DNA from: DASZXJ01 sp035545895
GTDB taxonomy: Bacteria; Planctomycetota; Phycisphaerae; Tepidisphaerales; Tepidisphaeraceae
Direction: 5' to 3'
Length of the DNA: 35,331 nucleotides
Assembly: GCA_035545895.1 (NCBI GenBank)
Contig: DASZXJ010000122.1
Span: forward strand, 1-35,331
A program made the translations under genes and the position numbers. The notes beneath the pieces were generated by a model. The model was not told the DNA's origin. It saw only the letters and a program-made list of their open reading frames with translations, and did not search any database. Of this stretch, positions 1-8,772 are shown in pieces (within the stretch, counting starts at the first letter, position 1; each line of letters begins with the position of its first letter).

Positions 1-1014
1 CGACAACCCTTCCATCCGTCCAAACGATCCCGTCGCCGCGATCGGGAAGACCGCCTCGGCGATCAGCGCCTCGATCATCAGCCACGGGATCGTACGGATC
101 TCTGCCTGGCTGAGCAGCATGACCTCATCATAGCCGCGAAGGAACCGCTTGAAACGGCTTTCATCGAGGTAATCCGGCCATTTGCGGACATCATCCTCGC
201 CGCCGATGATCGAAAATTGAAGCACGCCGTTGGCGATATCCACCACCCGCGGCAACAGCCGGGCTGAGTCATAATCGATGACCGCGACCACGTGATTGTC
301 GCGATAAAGCATGTTCCCGGGATGCCAATCGGCATGAACGATCTGCCGGGGCCAATTTTCAATCCCCAGCGCCTCCACCGAGTCGGCGGCGTGCTTGTAG
401 CTTCTCAGCAGAAAGTCGAGCATCGGCTCGTATTCCTTCGAGCCGGTCCCCGATTTGGTGAGAATGTCGGGGATCGCGCGAAGTCCGATCTCCACCGACG
501 GGGCAAGATGGTAACTCCCGCTGGCTGTGGGATAATCGGACTTAAATGCTTCCAGAAGCTTATGAAACAGACCCAGTACACGTCCGGCGTCGAAGGTGGA
601 TTCGAGGGTTTGCGGATAACCCTGCCCGGGGATGTATTCGAACAGCTCATACACCCCGCCTCGCCATTGGAGCATCGAGTTGTTTTCCTTGCGCGTCCCG
701 ATCAGGTGTGGCAACGGAAACTGCTTGGCGGCCAGATGCAGTTGAAGCGCGTGACAAAACGCAACCTTGAATGGATCGTCCTTGCCGCGGGCGCGGCGTT
801 TCATCAGGTATTTTCCCGACTCAGCGACGATCAGCAGCTTGGGCGCTTTTCGCGAGCCGCGTGGAAACTCGGTGATCGTATCCACCACGCCGATGTCATA
901 ATGGGAAAGCACGCAGCACAGTTCCTCGGTGCTGAACCGCTCGCGCTGCCCGGTCGTACGAGTCTGGTGGGTTCCGGATGAGGTCGTCTGGCTGGCGACA
1001 GGATTCGATTCCAT
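1..1014 (-). CDS. APH-family phosphotransferase, 3' end outside window
   Basis: The frame is open for 338 codons from ATG at 1014 to the left edge with no stop, so the C-terminus is missing. The fold is that of the aminoglycoside phosphotransferase / homoserine kinase type II superfamily. The catalytic loop is HADWHPGN, about residues 237-244, where Asp is the expected base and Asn the metal ligand. It is followed by VIDYD, about 255-259, which is the counterpart of the DFG metal site. The N-terminal lobe has KYLMKRRARGK, a plausible ATP-binding lysine strand. The substrate cannot be told from the sequence; small hydroxylated metabolites or sugars are typical of the family. The reading frame was found by translating the minus strand directly. 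A weak TTGTCA-N17-TACGCT promoter lies just before the start codon and no clear Shine-Dalgarno is seen. The family is fairly sure and the substrate unknown. Confidence 0.8.
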   Translation of the reverse strand, partial: MESNPVASQTTSSGTHQTRTTGQRERFSTEELCCVLSHYDIGVVDTITEFPRGSRKAPKLLIVAESGKYLMKRRARGKDDPFKVAFCHALQLHLAAKQFPLPHLIGTRKENNSMLQWRGGVYELFEYIPGQGYPQTLESTFDAGRVLGLFHKLLEAFKSDYPTASGSYHLAPSVEIGLRAIPDILTKSGTGSKEYEPMLDFLLRSYKHAADSVEALGIENWPRQIVHADWHPGNMLYRDNHVVAVIDYDSARLLPRVVDIANGVLQFSIIGGEDDVRKWPDYLDESRFKRFLRGYDEVMLLSQAEIRTIPWLMIEALIAEAVFPIAATGSFGRMEGLS

Positions 1015-1095
1015 GCTCGGGCAAGAGCGTAAATCAATCCAGCCAAGGTGACAAGACGGACGCCGTTATCGGGCGGAGATTTCAATGAATAAAGA

Positions 1096-3711
1096 TTAGA
1101 TGGACGCTCGCCCCGCCGACAGCAAAGTCAGGGGCTGACTTCGCGCCGCATGCGCTGCAGGCCAAAGGCTGGCAAGGATCGACACCGCCATGATCGTCGC
1201 GGCACCGATCAGAATAGGAACAAACGGAACAACCAGAGGCGGCTCGTATCCAAAGAAAACGCCCCACGCGTGATGGGCATCGAGTTCCAGATGAAACCCT
1301 GACATCAGACCCAGGATGATTCCAGCCAAGCCGAGCAAAATTGCTTCGGCAAGGATCAATCGGAGGATTTGTCCTCGCGTGGCGCCGATGCTTCGCAGCA
1401 CACCAAGGTGCCATCGCCTGCTTCGGACACTGGCCATGATGGTATTGGTCACGCCGACCGATGCGACCGCCATCGCTGCATACGCGATCGTGCTCGCCAG
1501 TTGCAGCAGCCGTGAGAAGATTTGCTGGATCATGAACTTCACCTGCCGCACATCGCCGACATCCAACCCCTTGCCGCGCATGGTGGTTTTGAATTGCGTG
1601 ATGAGTTGCGACTTTTCAACGTCGCCTTTCAGATTGGCGGCAAACAGGTGAATGCGTTCGACACCGAAATAAGTCTTCGCATCTTCCAATGTTCCGAAGA
1701 GACTCGCCGCGGTACGCTGATCGAATTGCAGGCTCAGGTCGTGTGTGCTGGTGATGACGTCGATTCCCGGCGACCAGACCACGCCGGCGATTGTGAAATC
1801 GACCACGCCCTGGTTGGTCTTCAGTGGCAATTTGTCATTGACGCCAAGCCCTCGGAGCTGTTTGTATTCCTGCGTGACGATCACGTGTCTGCCGAGCTTG
1901 AGCATGCGTTTGGCATCTTCGGGATTGCCGTCGCGCCAGTCGAGGTCCAGCATGGTCAGCGCCTGGTCCGGATCGATGCCGAAGAACATCGTTGCGTCAG
2001 GAACGAGGGCTGCTCCGGCGATACCGAACACGCTCACGCCAAATTCCGGCGATGCCATGGCAATGGGCGACAGCCCGCCCGGTCGAATCTCCGGCAGTTC
2101 AGCCAGCTTTTTCTGATCGGCAGCATCCAGCCCAAGATACGAATAGATAAACGCATCGGGAAAATGATCGGGCAATTTCCACCCCGCGATGGCGGTGGTT
2201 CCCTGGGTTTGCGTAACGATCAGAACCGCCAATCCGACCATCAGCGCTGCTGCCGCGCCCGCGCTGCGCCAGGTACTGCGGCTAAGCTGCTGACGCAACA
2301 GCGCCAGCCGCAATCCAAACACTTTCGCCAGCACCGGGCCGATCAATCGTTCGATTCCGTTCACCAGCACCGGCGACACGAGAAACCATCCGACCATGAC
2401 CGTTGGCACACCCAGTATGCAGTGAAGATAGAACACGACATTGCGATTCGCGCCGCTCCAAAGCACCAGCGGATCGACGCAAAGCATGAGCAATCCCACG
2501 ATCAGACTGAAATGGATTCCCCGGTTGGGTGTTGCGCTGGACAAAGGCGTCATCGCTTCAAGCGGGCTGGCGCGCATCGCACCCAGCGCGGGCAGGAAAC
2601 TGGCTGCCAGCGCCGTCACCAGCGAACCAATCGCTGCATAGATCGCTCCCCCAATATTGACGACTCCACCGGCAGTGAACAGGAAATCAAATTGCCATGC
2701 CAGCAACTTGATCCACAAAACGCCGAGCGGAATCCCGATGATGATGCCAAGACAGGCGAGAAAAATGGCTTCGCTCACAACCAGCCATCCCAATTGGGAT
2801 CGTACCGCGCCGACCGCGCGGAGCATCGCCAGCGTTCGTTGCCGTTCGGAGACGCCCATCGAAAGGGACGAGAAAATGATGAACATCGCCGCCAGCATCG
2901 CCACCGATCCGCCGAAATAGCTCACCACTTCCAGGCCCTGCAGGTTTTTATCCATGTCGCGATGCGTCTGACTCGACAGGCGAAGTCGCAGGTCCGGTTC
3001 GATGGCCGGCAATTTCACGCTCCAGCGGTCGTAAAACGCCTGTGGATCAGTGCCAGTGCGAAACTGAATCAGCACCCGGCTGACCTGGTCGGATTGCTGG
3101 GGCAGCATGAATTCCTGCAATGTCTTCAGCGGCAGGTAAATCGTCTGCATGGCTGCGGCGAGGATATTCGGCTTGTGCACCACGCCGATGATTCGCAATT
3201 TCAATTGGCGATCGATCGCGGGCAAAATAAATTCATCTCCGATTTTGGCTTGCAAGCGTTCCATCGCGACCTGATCGATCACCGCGTCGTTCGATTGTGG
3301 ATTTTCAAACCAGTGGCCTTGCTCCATGCGCAGGCCCTGCACGTTGTCGGCTTCAGGACGTTGCAACCCGATGACCTGCGCGAGACCTCCGGCCGGCGTT
3401 CCGTCGAGCTTCAACAGGCTGCTGCTCAGTTCCAGCCGGCCATCGGCAAAGAGAACATCCGGGTCTTTTTCCAACGCTTCGATGACGGCATGGCCGATGC
3501 CGCCTCGCAAGTTTTGGTTTCGGGTGATCTGCGCATCGGTGCTGCCGATGAAGATCGATATGCCGCGATGAGCCGCCGCTTGCGCCGATGCATAGCCGCT
3601 GGTCACGGCGACAATCAGGCTGACCGACAGCGCGATGGCGGCAACGGTCAGCGTCATGCGCACCTTGTGCGTTCGAACGTTCGCCAGCGCGAGTTTGAAG
3701 ATCAACTTCAT
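1096..3711 (-). CDS. FtsX/MacB-type ABC transporter permease with two FtsX domains
   Basis: This 871-residue inner-membrane permease is of the LolC/MacB/FtsX (type VII ABC) kind. These transporters do not import solutes; they usually move lipoproteins or peptides, or transmit mechanical force, in the envelope. An N-terminal membrane anchor (about 13-38) precedes a periplasmic MacB_PCD-like domain. A first FtsX bundle follows (about 265-380, with the cytoplasmic motif SERQRTLAMLRAVGA). Extra membrane spans lie near 400-490, then a second periplasmic region, and a second FtsX bundle at about 755-865 (with RRWHLGVLRSIGATRGQ). The length and duplicated FtsX halves match the fused permeases paired with LolD-like ATPases. 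Its ATPase ends 7 bases upstream, so the two are surely one operon. The cargo is unknown; lipoprotein or lipid handling is the family-based inference. Confidence 0.88.
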   Translation of the reverse strand: MKLIFKLALANVRTHKVRMTLTVAAIALSVSLIVAVTSGYASAQAAAHRGISIFIGSTDAQITRNQNLRGGIGHAVIEALEKDPDVLFADGRLELSSSLLKLDGTPAGGLAQVIGLQRPEADNVQGLRMEQGHWFENPQSNDAVIDQVAMERLQAKIGDEFILPAIDRQLKLRIIGVVHKPNILAAAMQTIYLPLKTLQEFMLPQQSDQVSRVLIQFRTGTDPQAFYDRWSVKLPAIEPDLRLRLSSQTHRDMDKNLQGLEVVSYFGGSVAMLAAMFIIFSSLSMGVSERQRTLAMLRAVGAVRSQLGWLVVSEAIFLACLGIIIGIPLGVLWIKLLAWQFDFLFTAGGVVNIGGAIYAAIGSLVTALAASFLPALGAMRASPLEAMTPLSSATPNRGIHFSLIVGLLMLCVDPLVLWSGANRNVVFYLHCILGVPTVMVGWFLVSPVLVNGIERLIGPVLAKVFGLRLALLRQQLSRSTWRSAGAAAALMVGLAVLIVTQTQGTTAIAGWKLPDHFPDAFIYSYLGLDAADQKKLAELPEIRPGGLSPIAMASPEFGVSVFGIAGAALVPDATMFFGIDPDQALTMLDLDWRDGNPEDAKRMLKLGRHVIVTQEYKQLRGLGVNDKLPLKTNQGVVDFTIAGVVWSPGIDVITSTHDLSLQFDQRTAASLFGTLEDAKTYFGVERIHLFAANLKGDVEKSQLITQFKTTMRGKGLDVGDVRQVKFMIQQIFSRLLQLASTIAYAAMAVASVGVTNTIMASVRSRRWHLGVLRSIGATRGQILRLILAEAILLGLAGIILGLMSGFHLELDAHHAWGVFFGYEPPLVVPFVPILIGAATIMAVSILASLWPAAHAARSQPLTLLSAGRASI

Positions 3712-3718
3712 TGGAGTT

Positions 3719-4459
3719 TCAGTTGTTTTTCAGGGCTTCCTGATATCGGATCGCCAGCGCTTCGGCATCGATGCCTTCGGTGGCGAAGCGCGTCACCAGT
3801 TTTCCATCCTTCAGGATCGCAACTTCGCTCGCCCAGACAGCCACGGAAGGTTCATGTGTCACCATCAAGATTGTGCGATGTTGTTCCGTGCAGAGTTTGT
3901 GAAGCAGTTCGCAGACGCTTTGACTATTAGCAGAATCAAGGTTTCCGGTGGGCTCGTCCGCCAAAATGACAGCCGGATCAGTAATGAGCGCTCGACCGAT
4001 GGCGATGCGCTGTTGTTCACCGCCACTGAGCGCATCGGGGCGGTGGGTGCGTCGTTCGAGCAATCCCAGTTGAGCGAGCAGCGAATCGGATTTGGCGACA
4101 ATCTGTTCGTCGCTCGTTCCATCGAGTAATAAGGGCAATCGCAGGTTTTCCTCGGCTGACAGCGTGGGAATGAGGTTGAACGCCTGAAAAATCAAACCGA
4201 TCTGATGTCGTCGAAACAGAGTGAGCTGGCGGTCGTTCATCTTCGACAGGTCTGTATCGTTGATCAGCACCTGTCCGTCATCGGGATTGGTCAGGCCCGC
4301 CATCAGGTGCAGCAAAGTGCTTTTACCCGATCCACTGGCACCCATGATCGCCAGGAAGTTGCCTTGCTCGACCGTTAGAGAAATCCCAGCCAGGGCCTGG
4401 ATCCATCGATCCCCCTGTCGGAATTTCTTTCGAACATCTTTGACAATCAATGGATGCAT
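3719..4459 (-). CDS. LolD/MacB-like ABC transporter ATP-binding protein
   Basis: This 246-residue nucleotide-binding subunit powers the FtsX-type permease that starts 7 bases downstream. Walker A is GASGSGKST (residues 40-48), the signature LSGGEQQR lies at 144-151, Walker B VILADEPTG at 164-172, and the switch His is in THEP (H202). The Q-loop is in LIFQAFNLIPTL. The FNLIPTLSAEEN segment is typical of the LolD/MacB/FtsE branch rather than of solute importers. ATG 4459 is the first start in the frame. A TTGAGC-N16-TATAGT promoter precedes it and reaches into the stop codon of the upstream rhomboid-like gene, so the ABC pair probably has its own promoter. Confidence 0.92.
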   Translation of the reverse strand: MHPLIVKDVRKKFRQGDRWIQALAGISLTVEQGNFLAIMGASGSGKSTLLHLMAGLTNPDDGQVLINDTDLSKMNDRQLTLFRRHQIGLIFQAFNLIPTLSAEENLRLPLLLDGTSDEQIVAKSDSLLAQLGLLERRTHRPDALSGGEQQRIAIGRALITDPAVILADEPTGNLDSANSQSVCELLHKLCTEQHRTILMVTHEPSVAVWASEVAILKDGKLVTRFATEGIDAEALAIRYQEALKNN

Positions 4460-4476
4460 GATTTCCCGCCGCTCGA

Positions 4477-4504
4477 ACTATAGTCGGCATGATGTCCAGC
4501 TCAA
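4477..4504 (-). promoter_or_regulatory. Sigma-70-like promoter for the ABC pair
   Basis: On the minus strand, TTGAGC (4504-4499) and TATAGT (4482-4477) are 16 bases apart. The -10 ends 17 bases before the ATG of the ATPase gene. The -35 overlaps the stop codon of the rhomboid-like gene. This was identified by eye only. Confidence 0.45.
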
Positions 4505-5277
4505 AACGGCGGAGGACGTCGGAAGGGATTCCATTCAAACAACTTCACCCATTGCGGGCTGCGGATCAGCAGCAATCCCATGGCTGCACCGCCCAGATGA
4601 GAGGCGGCCCCGCCGTAATGGATCACGCTGATTCCGCCCGGAACGGGCGTTGCAGCCGCGGCGTATGTGAAGACCGCCCAGATCGTCAACGCGATCATGA
4701 TCCACGCCAGCGTGCGAAGTTTGATCGGCACCGCGCCGTAAATCAGCGTCTTTGTATTGGGCGCGATGTGCGCTGCCCCGACCAGCACGCCAGTCACCGG
4801 GCCGGCTGAGCTATATAATGGAACCCAAGCATCCATCAGCAGATGCTTTGTGCCCCATAGCGCCAGATAGGCAAGGAGGGTGCCCATTCCGCAGAGTACG
4901 AAGAAGATCAGGAACTTCCGCGAGCCGTAATGAGATTCAAGAACCGGTCCGAAGAAATGCAGGCCTGCAACGTTCACCAGAAGCTGCATCGCCGCCACAT
5001 GCGCGAATGGCCAGGAAAAACAGCGCCACAAATCCATTCGATAAAACGCCAGTTCCACGGAAAACTGGCAAAGCCCAACAAAAGGCGGGCACGGCGCGAA
5101 AGAGAGGCCGCCGATATTGGGCTCGGTATAAAGAGCTCCAAATCGAACGAATATCCGATCGATCAGAAACAGCGATACAATGATCAGCACCAGCCGGGTG
5201 GTGACCGATTCCAGATGAATTCGTCCAAAGCTCGAACGGCTGGGCGGGCGAGTAAGATCACGGTCCGAAAGTATCAT
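4501..5277 (-). CDS. Rhomboid-fold membrane protein, probably lacking protease activity
   Basis: This 258-residue polytopic membrane protein has rhomboid-family landmarks. WRCFSWPFAH corresponds to loop 1 and the start of TM2. H93 and N102 lie in HVAAMQLLVN, the HxxxxxxxxN of TM2. ASHLGGAAMGLLL carries the TM6 histidine (H227). The TM4 block that is normally GASG is SSAG (156-159), so the nucleophile position reads alanine (codon GCC). In rhomboid proteases this serine is essential, so I infer a pseudoprotease, possibly a membrane chaperone or binding protein. The frame stays open upstream to 5439, but that part overlaps the oxidoreductase gene and looks non-coding. ATG 5277 is preferred because a TTGTGC-N17-TACACT promoter ends 9 bases before it. 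Confidence 0.75.
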   Translation of the reverse strand: MILSDRDLTRPPSRSSFGRIHLESVTTRLVLIIVSLFLIDRIFVRFGALYTEPNIGGLSFAPCPPFVGLCQFSVELAFYRMDLWRCFSWPFAHVAAMQLLVNVAGLHFFGPVLESHYGSRKFLIFFVLCGMGTLLAYLALWGTKHLLMDAWVPLYSSAGPVTGVLVGAAHIAPNTKTLIYGAVPIKLRTLAWIMIALTIWAVFTYAAAATPVPGGISVIHYGGAASHLGGAAMGLLLIRSPQWVKLFEWNPFRRPPPF

Positions 5278-5286
5278 CTGTTCAAG

Positions 5287-5315
5287 AGTGTAAGATTTCG
5301 CCCAAAAGTGCACAA
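5287..5315 (-). promoter_or_regulatory. Promoter placing the start of the rhomboid-like mRNA at or near its ATG
   Basis: On the minus strand, TTGTGC (5315-5310), 17 bases, then TACACT (5292-5287). The -10 ends 9 bases before ATG 5277, so the expected transcript start lies about 2 bases upstream of the ATG. No Shine-Dalgarno is seen. Confidence 0.45.
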
Positions 5316-5389
5316 ACTTCGCGGGTTTTACACATAATGATGTGCAAATCATCGAATGAATCGGAAAACGCAACGCCCGAAGTCGTGGC

Positions 5390-6448
5390 TTAGGCAATCG
5401 CCACTTCTTTGCCGGACTCGGTTGAACCGTAGACGCCATCCAGAATCTTCTGGATCATCAGACCGTGTTCGCCGGATGATTCATTTTCGCGTCCATCGCG
5501 GCAGACTTCGACGAAGTGCTTCATCTTGTATTCCCAGTAATCGGTCTTGGGAATGAAAGCAGGCGTCATGTTCATCATGTACCCGCCGTGGTCGGTGAAG
5601 ATCTTGCAATCGTTCCATTCCGCCCCACCATTTTCGCCGAACACATGGATGTTCCAGATGTCCTTTTCAATGTGCGAGACAAACGATGTTTCGACGGTGA
5701 GCATCGCGCCGGTTTCGAATCGCACCATGCCGACCGCCAGGTCTTCGACGTTGTAAGTCTTGGCATCCCAGTTGGGCCATGGACAAGCCACCGCGGATGG
5801 CTTATTGCCGAAATAAGTCCATGTATTGCCGGTGACGGTGACCGGCTTGGGCGAGCCCATGAGGTAATGCGCGGTTTCGATGACATGCACGCCGATGTCG
5901 ATCATCGGTCCACCGCCCTGCAGTTCCTTGCGGCCGAACACACCCCAGTTGGGAATTCCCCGGCGGCGAAGCCACTGAGCCCGCACATACAAAACCTTCC
6001 CAAATGATCCGCTGGATATCTGGTCGCGAATCAGCTTGGTGCGCGGATCGAAGCGAAATTGAAATCCGATCACCAGTTGCTTGTTGGCGCGCCTGGATGC
6101 TTCAAGCATGGCCTGTGCGCCGGACACGGTCATGGCCATCGGCTTTTCGACCATCACGTGCTTGCCCGCTTCAAATGAAGCGATGGTCGTCGGCGCATGC
6201 AGCGCATTGGGCGTGCAAATATCGACCGCGTCCAGTTCGGTTTCCTTGTTCAGCATCTCCTGGTAGTCGGTGTAAATGCGGGCGATTCCATATTTCTGAC
6301 GCGCGATATCCAGTGTGGCCTGGCTGACGTCCGATGCGCAAACGATCTCGACGCCGCCCACCTTTTGGAGATTGTCCATGTGCGTTCGCGCAATGGCGCC
6401 AGCGCCGATGAATCCAACCTTAAACGTTTTAGCCGGTTCTTTTGCCAT
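5390..6448 (-). CDS. Gfo/Idh/MocA family NAD(P)-dependent oxidoreductase
   Basis: The 352-residue product belongs to a family of dehydrogenases acting on sugars, inositols and sugar acids. The N-terminal Rossmann fold begins VGFIGAGAIARTHMDN, with the dinucleotide loop GAGAIA. The EKPM motif near residue 103 carries the lysine that is conserved in this family. The C-terminal alpha/beta domain contains GGGPMIDIGVHVIETAHYLMG, where D and H are the usual substrate-site residues. No signal peptide is seen, so it is probably cytoplasmic. ATG 6448 is chosen because AAGG lies 9 bases upstream; a TTG nine bases earlier would remove that site. The AAGG overlaps the stop codon of the lipoprotein gene upstream, so the two genes are probably translationally coupled. 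The substrate is not predictable. Confidence 0.9.
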   Translation of the reverse strand: MAKEPAKTFKVGFIGAGAIARTHMDNLQKVGGVEIVCASDVSQATLDIARQKYGIARIYTDYQEMLNKETELDAVDICTPNALHAPTTIASFEAGKHVMVEKPMAMTVSGAQAMLEASRRANKQLVIGFQFRFDPRTKLIRDQISSGSFGKVLYVRAQWLRRRGIPNWGVFGRKELQGGGPMIDIGVHVIETAHYLMGSPKPVTVTGNTWTYFGNKPSAVACPWPNWDAKTYNVEDLAVGMVRFETGAMLTVETSFVSHIEKDIWNIHVFGENGGAEWNDCKIFTDHGGYMMNMTPAFIPKTDYWEYKMKHFVEVCRDGRENESSGEHGLMIQKILDGVYGSTESGKEVAIA

Positions 6449-6459
6449 GACGAACAACC

Positions 6460-7245
6460 TTACGGAATAACCACCGCATCGGGATATCGCGCAGCGTATC
6501 GAGCTTTCAGCGCCTGCGCCTGTGGATACGAACCCAATGGCCCGACCATCACAATGTAATGGCCCTTTGTATCACTCTGCCGATTGGCCATCACACCTTC
6601 GCGGCGAAGCGTGGCGACGGCGCTCTCGGCAGGCTGGGCGCTGCCAAATGTCGCGAGTTGAACCGAGAAGCCGCGAATGCCCTTGTGCTCGTGCGCCCGC
6701 TGGGCAGGCACGGTGCCGGAGTATTCCTGTTCGACACGGGCGAAGATCTCATCCGCCTGTGAGAAATGCCCCATGCGCTGATGACATAGACCGAGTCGAT
6801 AGAGAACCCAGCATTTCACATCGGCGTTTTCAAGTTTGTCGAAAGCAACGCTCCATTCGCTGATGGCACTGTTATAGTCGTCCTGAAAATAGGCGACGTT
6901 TGCGAGGCTGGTATGGATGTAGGCTTCTAATCGCGGCGACGGGTTGTGTCGAAGTGCTTGCAGGTATGTCTCGCGAGCCGATTGCAGGGCGTCGCGCGCC
7001 TGGGTCTTGTTGGCGACCGCCTTTTGCTCCAAGGCCCGGCCTTTGAGATACAGCGCTTCGGCGCTGCCGGGACCCTGCGGCGTGTGCTGGAGAAACGCAT
7101 CCGCCTTGGCCAAGGCCTGGTCATATTGCTTGGCTTCCAGGGAGGCAAAACCCTCATGAAGTTCCGCTTTGGAGCGGCTGTTATCCGCGCAGCCGACCGC
7201 GATGAACAACAGCCCGCAAATCAATCCGAGATTTGAGTTTCGCAT
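6460..7245 (-). CDS. TPR-repeat lipoprotein with C-terminal SPOR domain
   Basis: This is a 261-residue predicted lipoprotein. A short signal peptide ends in the lipobox AVGC (C19). Tetratricopeptide-like helices follow (about 25-175). The C-terminus is a SPOR domain (about 187-261; starts GFSVQLATFGSAQPAE, then HYIVMVGPLGSYPQAQALKAR). SPOR domains bind glycan strands of peptidoglycan that lack stem peptides, usually at division sites. The arrangement suggests an envelope or divisome-associated scaffold resembling YbgF/CpoB-type proteins, though it has SPOR instead of a coiled coil. AGAGG lies 6 bases before the ATG. It is divergent from the AMP-binding ligase and shares a 48-base promoter region with it. 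Confidence 0.85.
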   Translation of the reverse strand: MRNSNLGLICGLLFIAVGCADNSRSKAELHEGFASLEAKQYDQALAKADAFLQHTPQGPGSAEALYLKGRALEQKAVANKTQARDALQSARETYLQALRHNPSPRLEAYIHTSLANVAYFQDDYNSAISEWSVAFDKLENADVKCWVLYRLGLCHQRMGHFSQADEIFARVEQEYSGTVPAQRAHEHKGIRGFSVQLATFGSAQPAESAVATLRREGVMANRQSDTKGHYIVMVGPLGSYPQAQALKARYAARYPDAVVIP

Positions 7246-7293
7246 CCTTGCCTCTTGCGTATAAGATTTTCAACAAAGGACCGGAACTGCTCC
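7246..7293. promoter_or_regulatory. Compact divergent promoter region
   Basis: These 48 bases separate two divergent start codons. A TATAAG element on the plus strand (7260-7265) overlaps a CTTATA-type element on the minus strand, so the two -10 regions probably compete. The AAAGGA Shine-Dalgarno of the ligase lies inside it, about 13 bases before the ATG. Confidence 0.35.
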
Positions 7294-8772
7294 ATGCTTG
7301 TTGAATCGCTATATACAAACGCGTCCCATCAACCGAACGAGCTGGCCGTGATAGACGATCATGGCCAGTACACTTATCAGCAAATCGCCGCAATGGCATC
7401 GGGGCTGGGCATGTACTTGTCCAGCCAGACCGAGCGGCCTCACGTCGGCCTGCTGCTGCCTGCCAGTGCCGGCTTTGTCGCCAGTTTCTACGGAACCCTA
7501 CTCGCGGGCAAGAGCGTGGTTCCCATCAATTACCTGCTTGGCGACGCTCAGATCGCCCACGTGATCGCGGACAGCGGCATCGATACGGTCGTCACCGTAC
7601 CGCCACTGGCGACGCGCCTGGCCGGCCAATCGCTCAAGGTTGTGGATCTGACTCAACTTCCATCGCCTCCGACAGCGGCAGCCGCCCCGAAGTTTCCTGC
7701 GAAAAGCCCCGATGACATGGCGGTACTAATGTACACCAGCGGGACCAGCGGCCTGCCCAAGGGCGTGATGCTCACTTTCGGCAACTTCCAGTCAGACGTC
7801 GATAATTGCATCGAGCACGCCGGGCTGCAGCATAAACACCGGTTTCTTGGGATCATTCCGCTTTTTCATTCGTTTGGAATCACCGCCACGCTCTTGGCAC
7901 CAATCCAACTGGGTTCGACGGTCATTTACCTTTCGCGATTCAGCCCGGTCGCGACGCTCAATGCGATTCGAAAGCATAACCCTTCACTGATCTTCGGCGT
8001 ACCCAGCATGTACGCGATGATTGGTCATATGAAGAGTGCCACTGCCGATGATTTCAAATCCGCCTATGCCCTGCTGAGCGGCGGCGAGCCGCTGCCTCGG
8101 CCGGTGTATGATGTATTTCTCCAGCGATTTGGCGTTCCTCTGCTCGAAGGGTTTGGTTTAACCGAGACCAGCCCGGTGGTGGCGATGAACACGCCGCAAT
8201 CGCAGCGCGCCGGCAGCGTCGGCAAGCCGGTGCCGGGTGTCACCGTCAAAATCATCGACGACAACGGCAACCCCCTGCCGCCCGAACAGTCCGGCGAAGT
8301 CTGGCTCAAGGGCCCGATGATCATGAAGGGGTATTACAACCTTCCCAACGAGACCGCAGCCGTGTTGACGCCCGATGGTTTCTTCAAGACCGGCGACCTC
8401 GGCAAGGTCGATGCGGATGGGTTTCTTTACATCACCGGCCGAAAGAAGGAACTCATCGTCGTCGGCGGCGAAAAGGTGTCGCCTCGCGAAGTCGAGGAAG
8501 TCCTGCTTGGTCATCCTTCGGTGGCTGATGTCGCTGTGCTGGGCAAGGCCGACCCGGGGCGCGGAGAGGTGGTGGTCGCTTTCGTCACGGCCAAGCCGAA
8601 CGAAACGCCGACCGTTCAAGCATTACGCGATTTTTGCCGCGATAAGGGGCTGGCGCAGTGGAAATGTCCGCGCGAGATTTACGTCGTCAAAGATTTGCCA
8701 AGATCGCCCACCGGCAAAGTTCTCAAGCGCGTGCTGGCGGACCAATTAACACAAGAGCCTCCTGCGAATTAA
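7294..8772 (+). CDS. AMP-binding acyl-CoA ligase (long-chain fatty acid type)
   Basis: This 492-residue enzyme of the ANL adenylating superfamily most likely activates a fatty or other carboxylic acid to its CoA thioester through an acyl-AMP. The phosphate-binding motif YTSGTSGLPKG lies at 147-157. The adenine motif GFGLTETSP is at 286-294, TGD at 366-368, the hinge GRKKELIVVGGEKVSP at 382-397, and the catalytic lysine K475 is in SPTGK. ATG 7294 fits the homologous N-terminus and the Shine-Dalgarno; 13 earlier codons in the frame look non-coding. The stop codon overlaps that of the convergent membrane-protein gene. Methylmalonyl-, acetyl- or aryl-CoA ligase activity cannot be excluded. Confidence 0.88.
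   Translation: MLVESLYTNASHQPNELAVIDDHGQYTYQQIAAMASGLGMYLSSQTERPHVGLLLPASAGFVASFYGTLLAGKSVVPINYLLGDAQIAHVIADSGIDTVVTVPPLATRLAGQSLKVVDLTQLPSPPTAAAAPKFPAKSPDDMAVLMYTSGTSGLPKGVMLTFGNFQSDVDNCIEHAGLQHKHRFLGIIPLFHSFGITATLLAPIQLGSTVIYLSRFSPVATLNAIRKHNPSLIFGVPSMYAMIGHMKSATADDFKSAYALLSGGEPLPRPVYDVFLQRFGVPLLEGFGLTETSPVVAMNTPQSQRAGSVGKPVPGVTVKIIDDNGNPLPPEQSGEVWLKGPMIMKGYYNLPNETAAVLTPDGFFKTGDLGKVDADGFLYITGRKKELIVVGGEKVSPREVEEVLLGHPSVADVAVLGKADPGRGEVVVAFVTAKPNETPTVQALRDFCRDKGLAQWKCPREIYVVKDLPRSPTGKVLKRVLADQLTQEPPAN

Noticed and set aside
1522..3930. An 802-codon open frame on the plus strand opposite the FtsX permease and part of the ATPase
   Set aside because: It is antisense to genes with clear domains, its product is low-complexity and rich in Arg, Gln and His, and it crosses the boundary of two real genes.
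8769..8772. Four-base overlap of the convergent stop codons of the ligase and the membrane-protein gene
   Set aside because: Compact convergent ends like this are ordinary; no further signal lies there.
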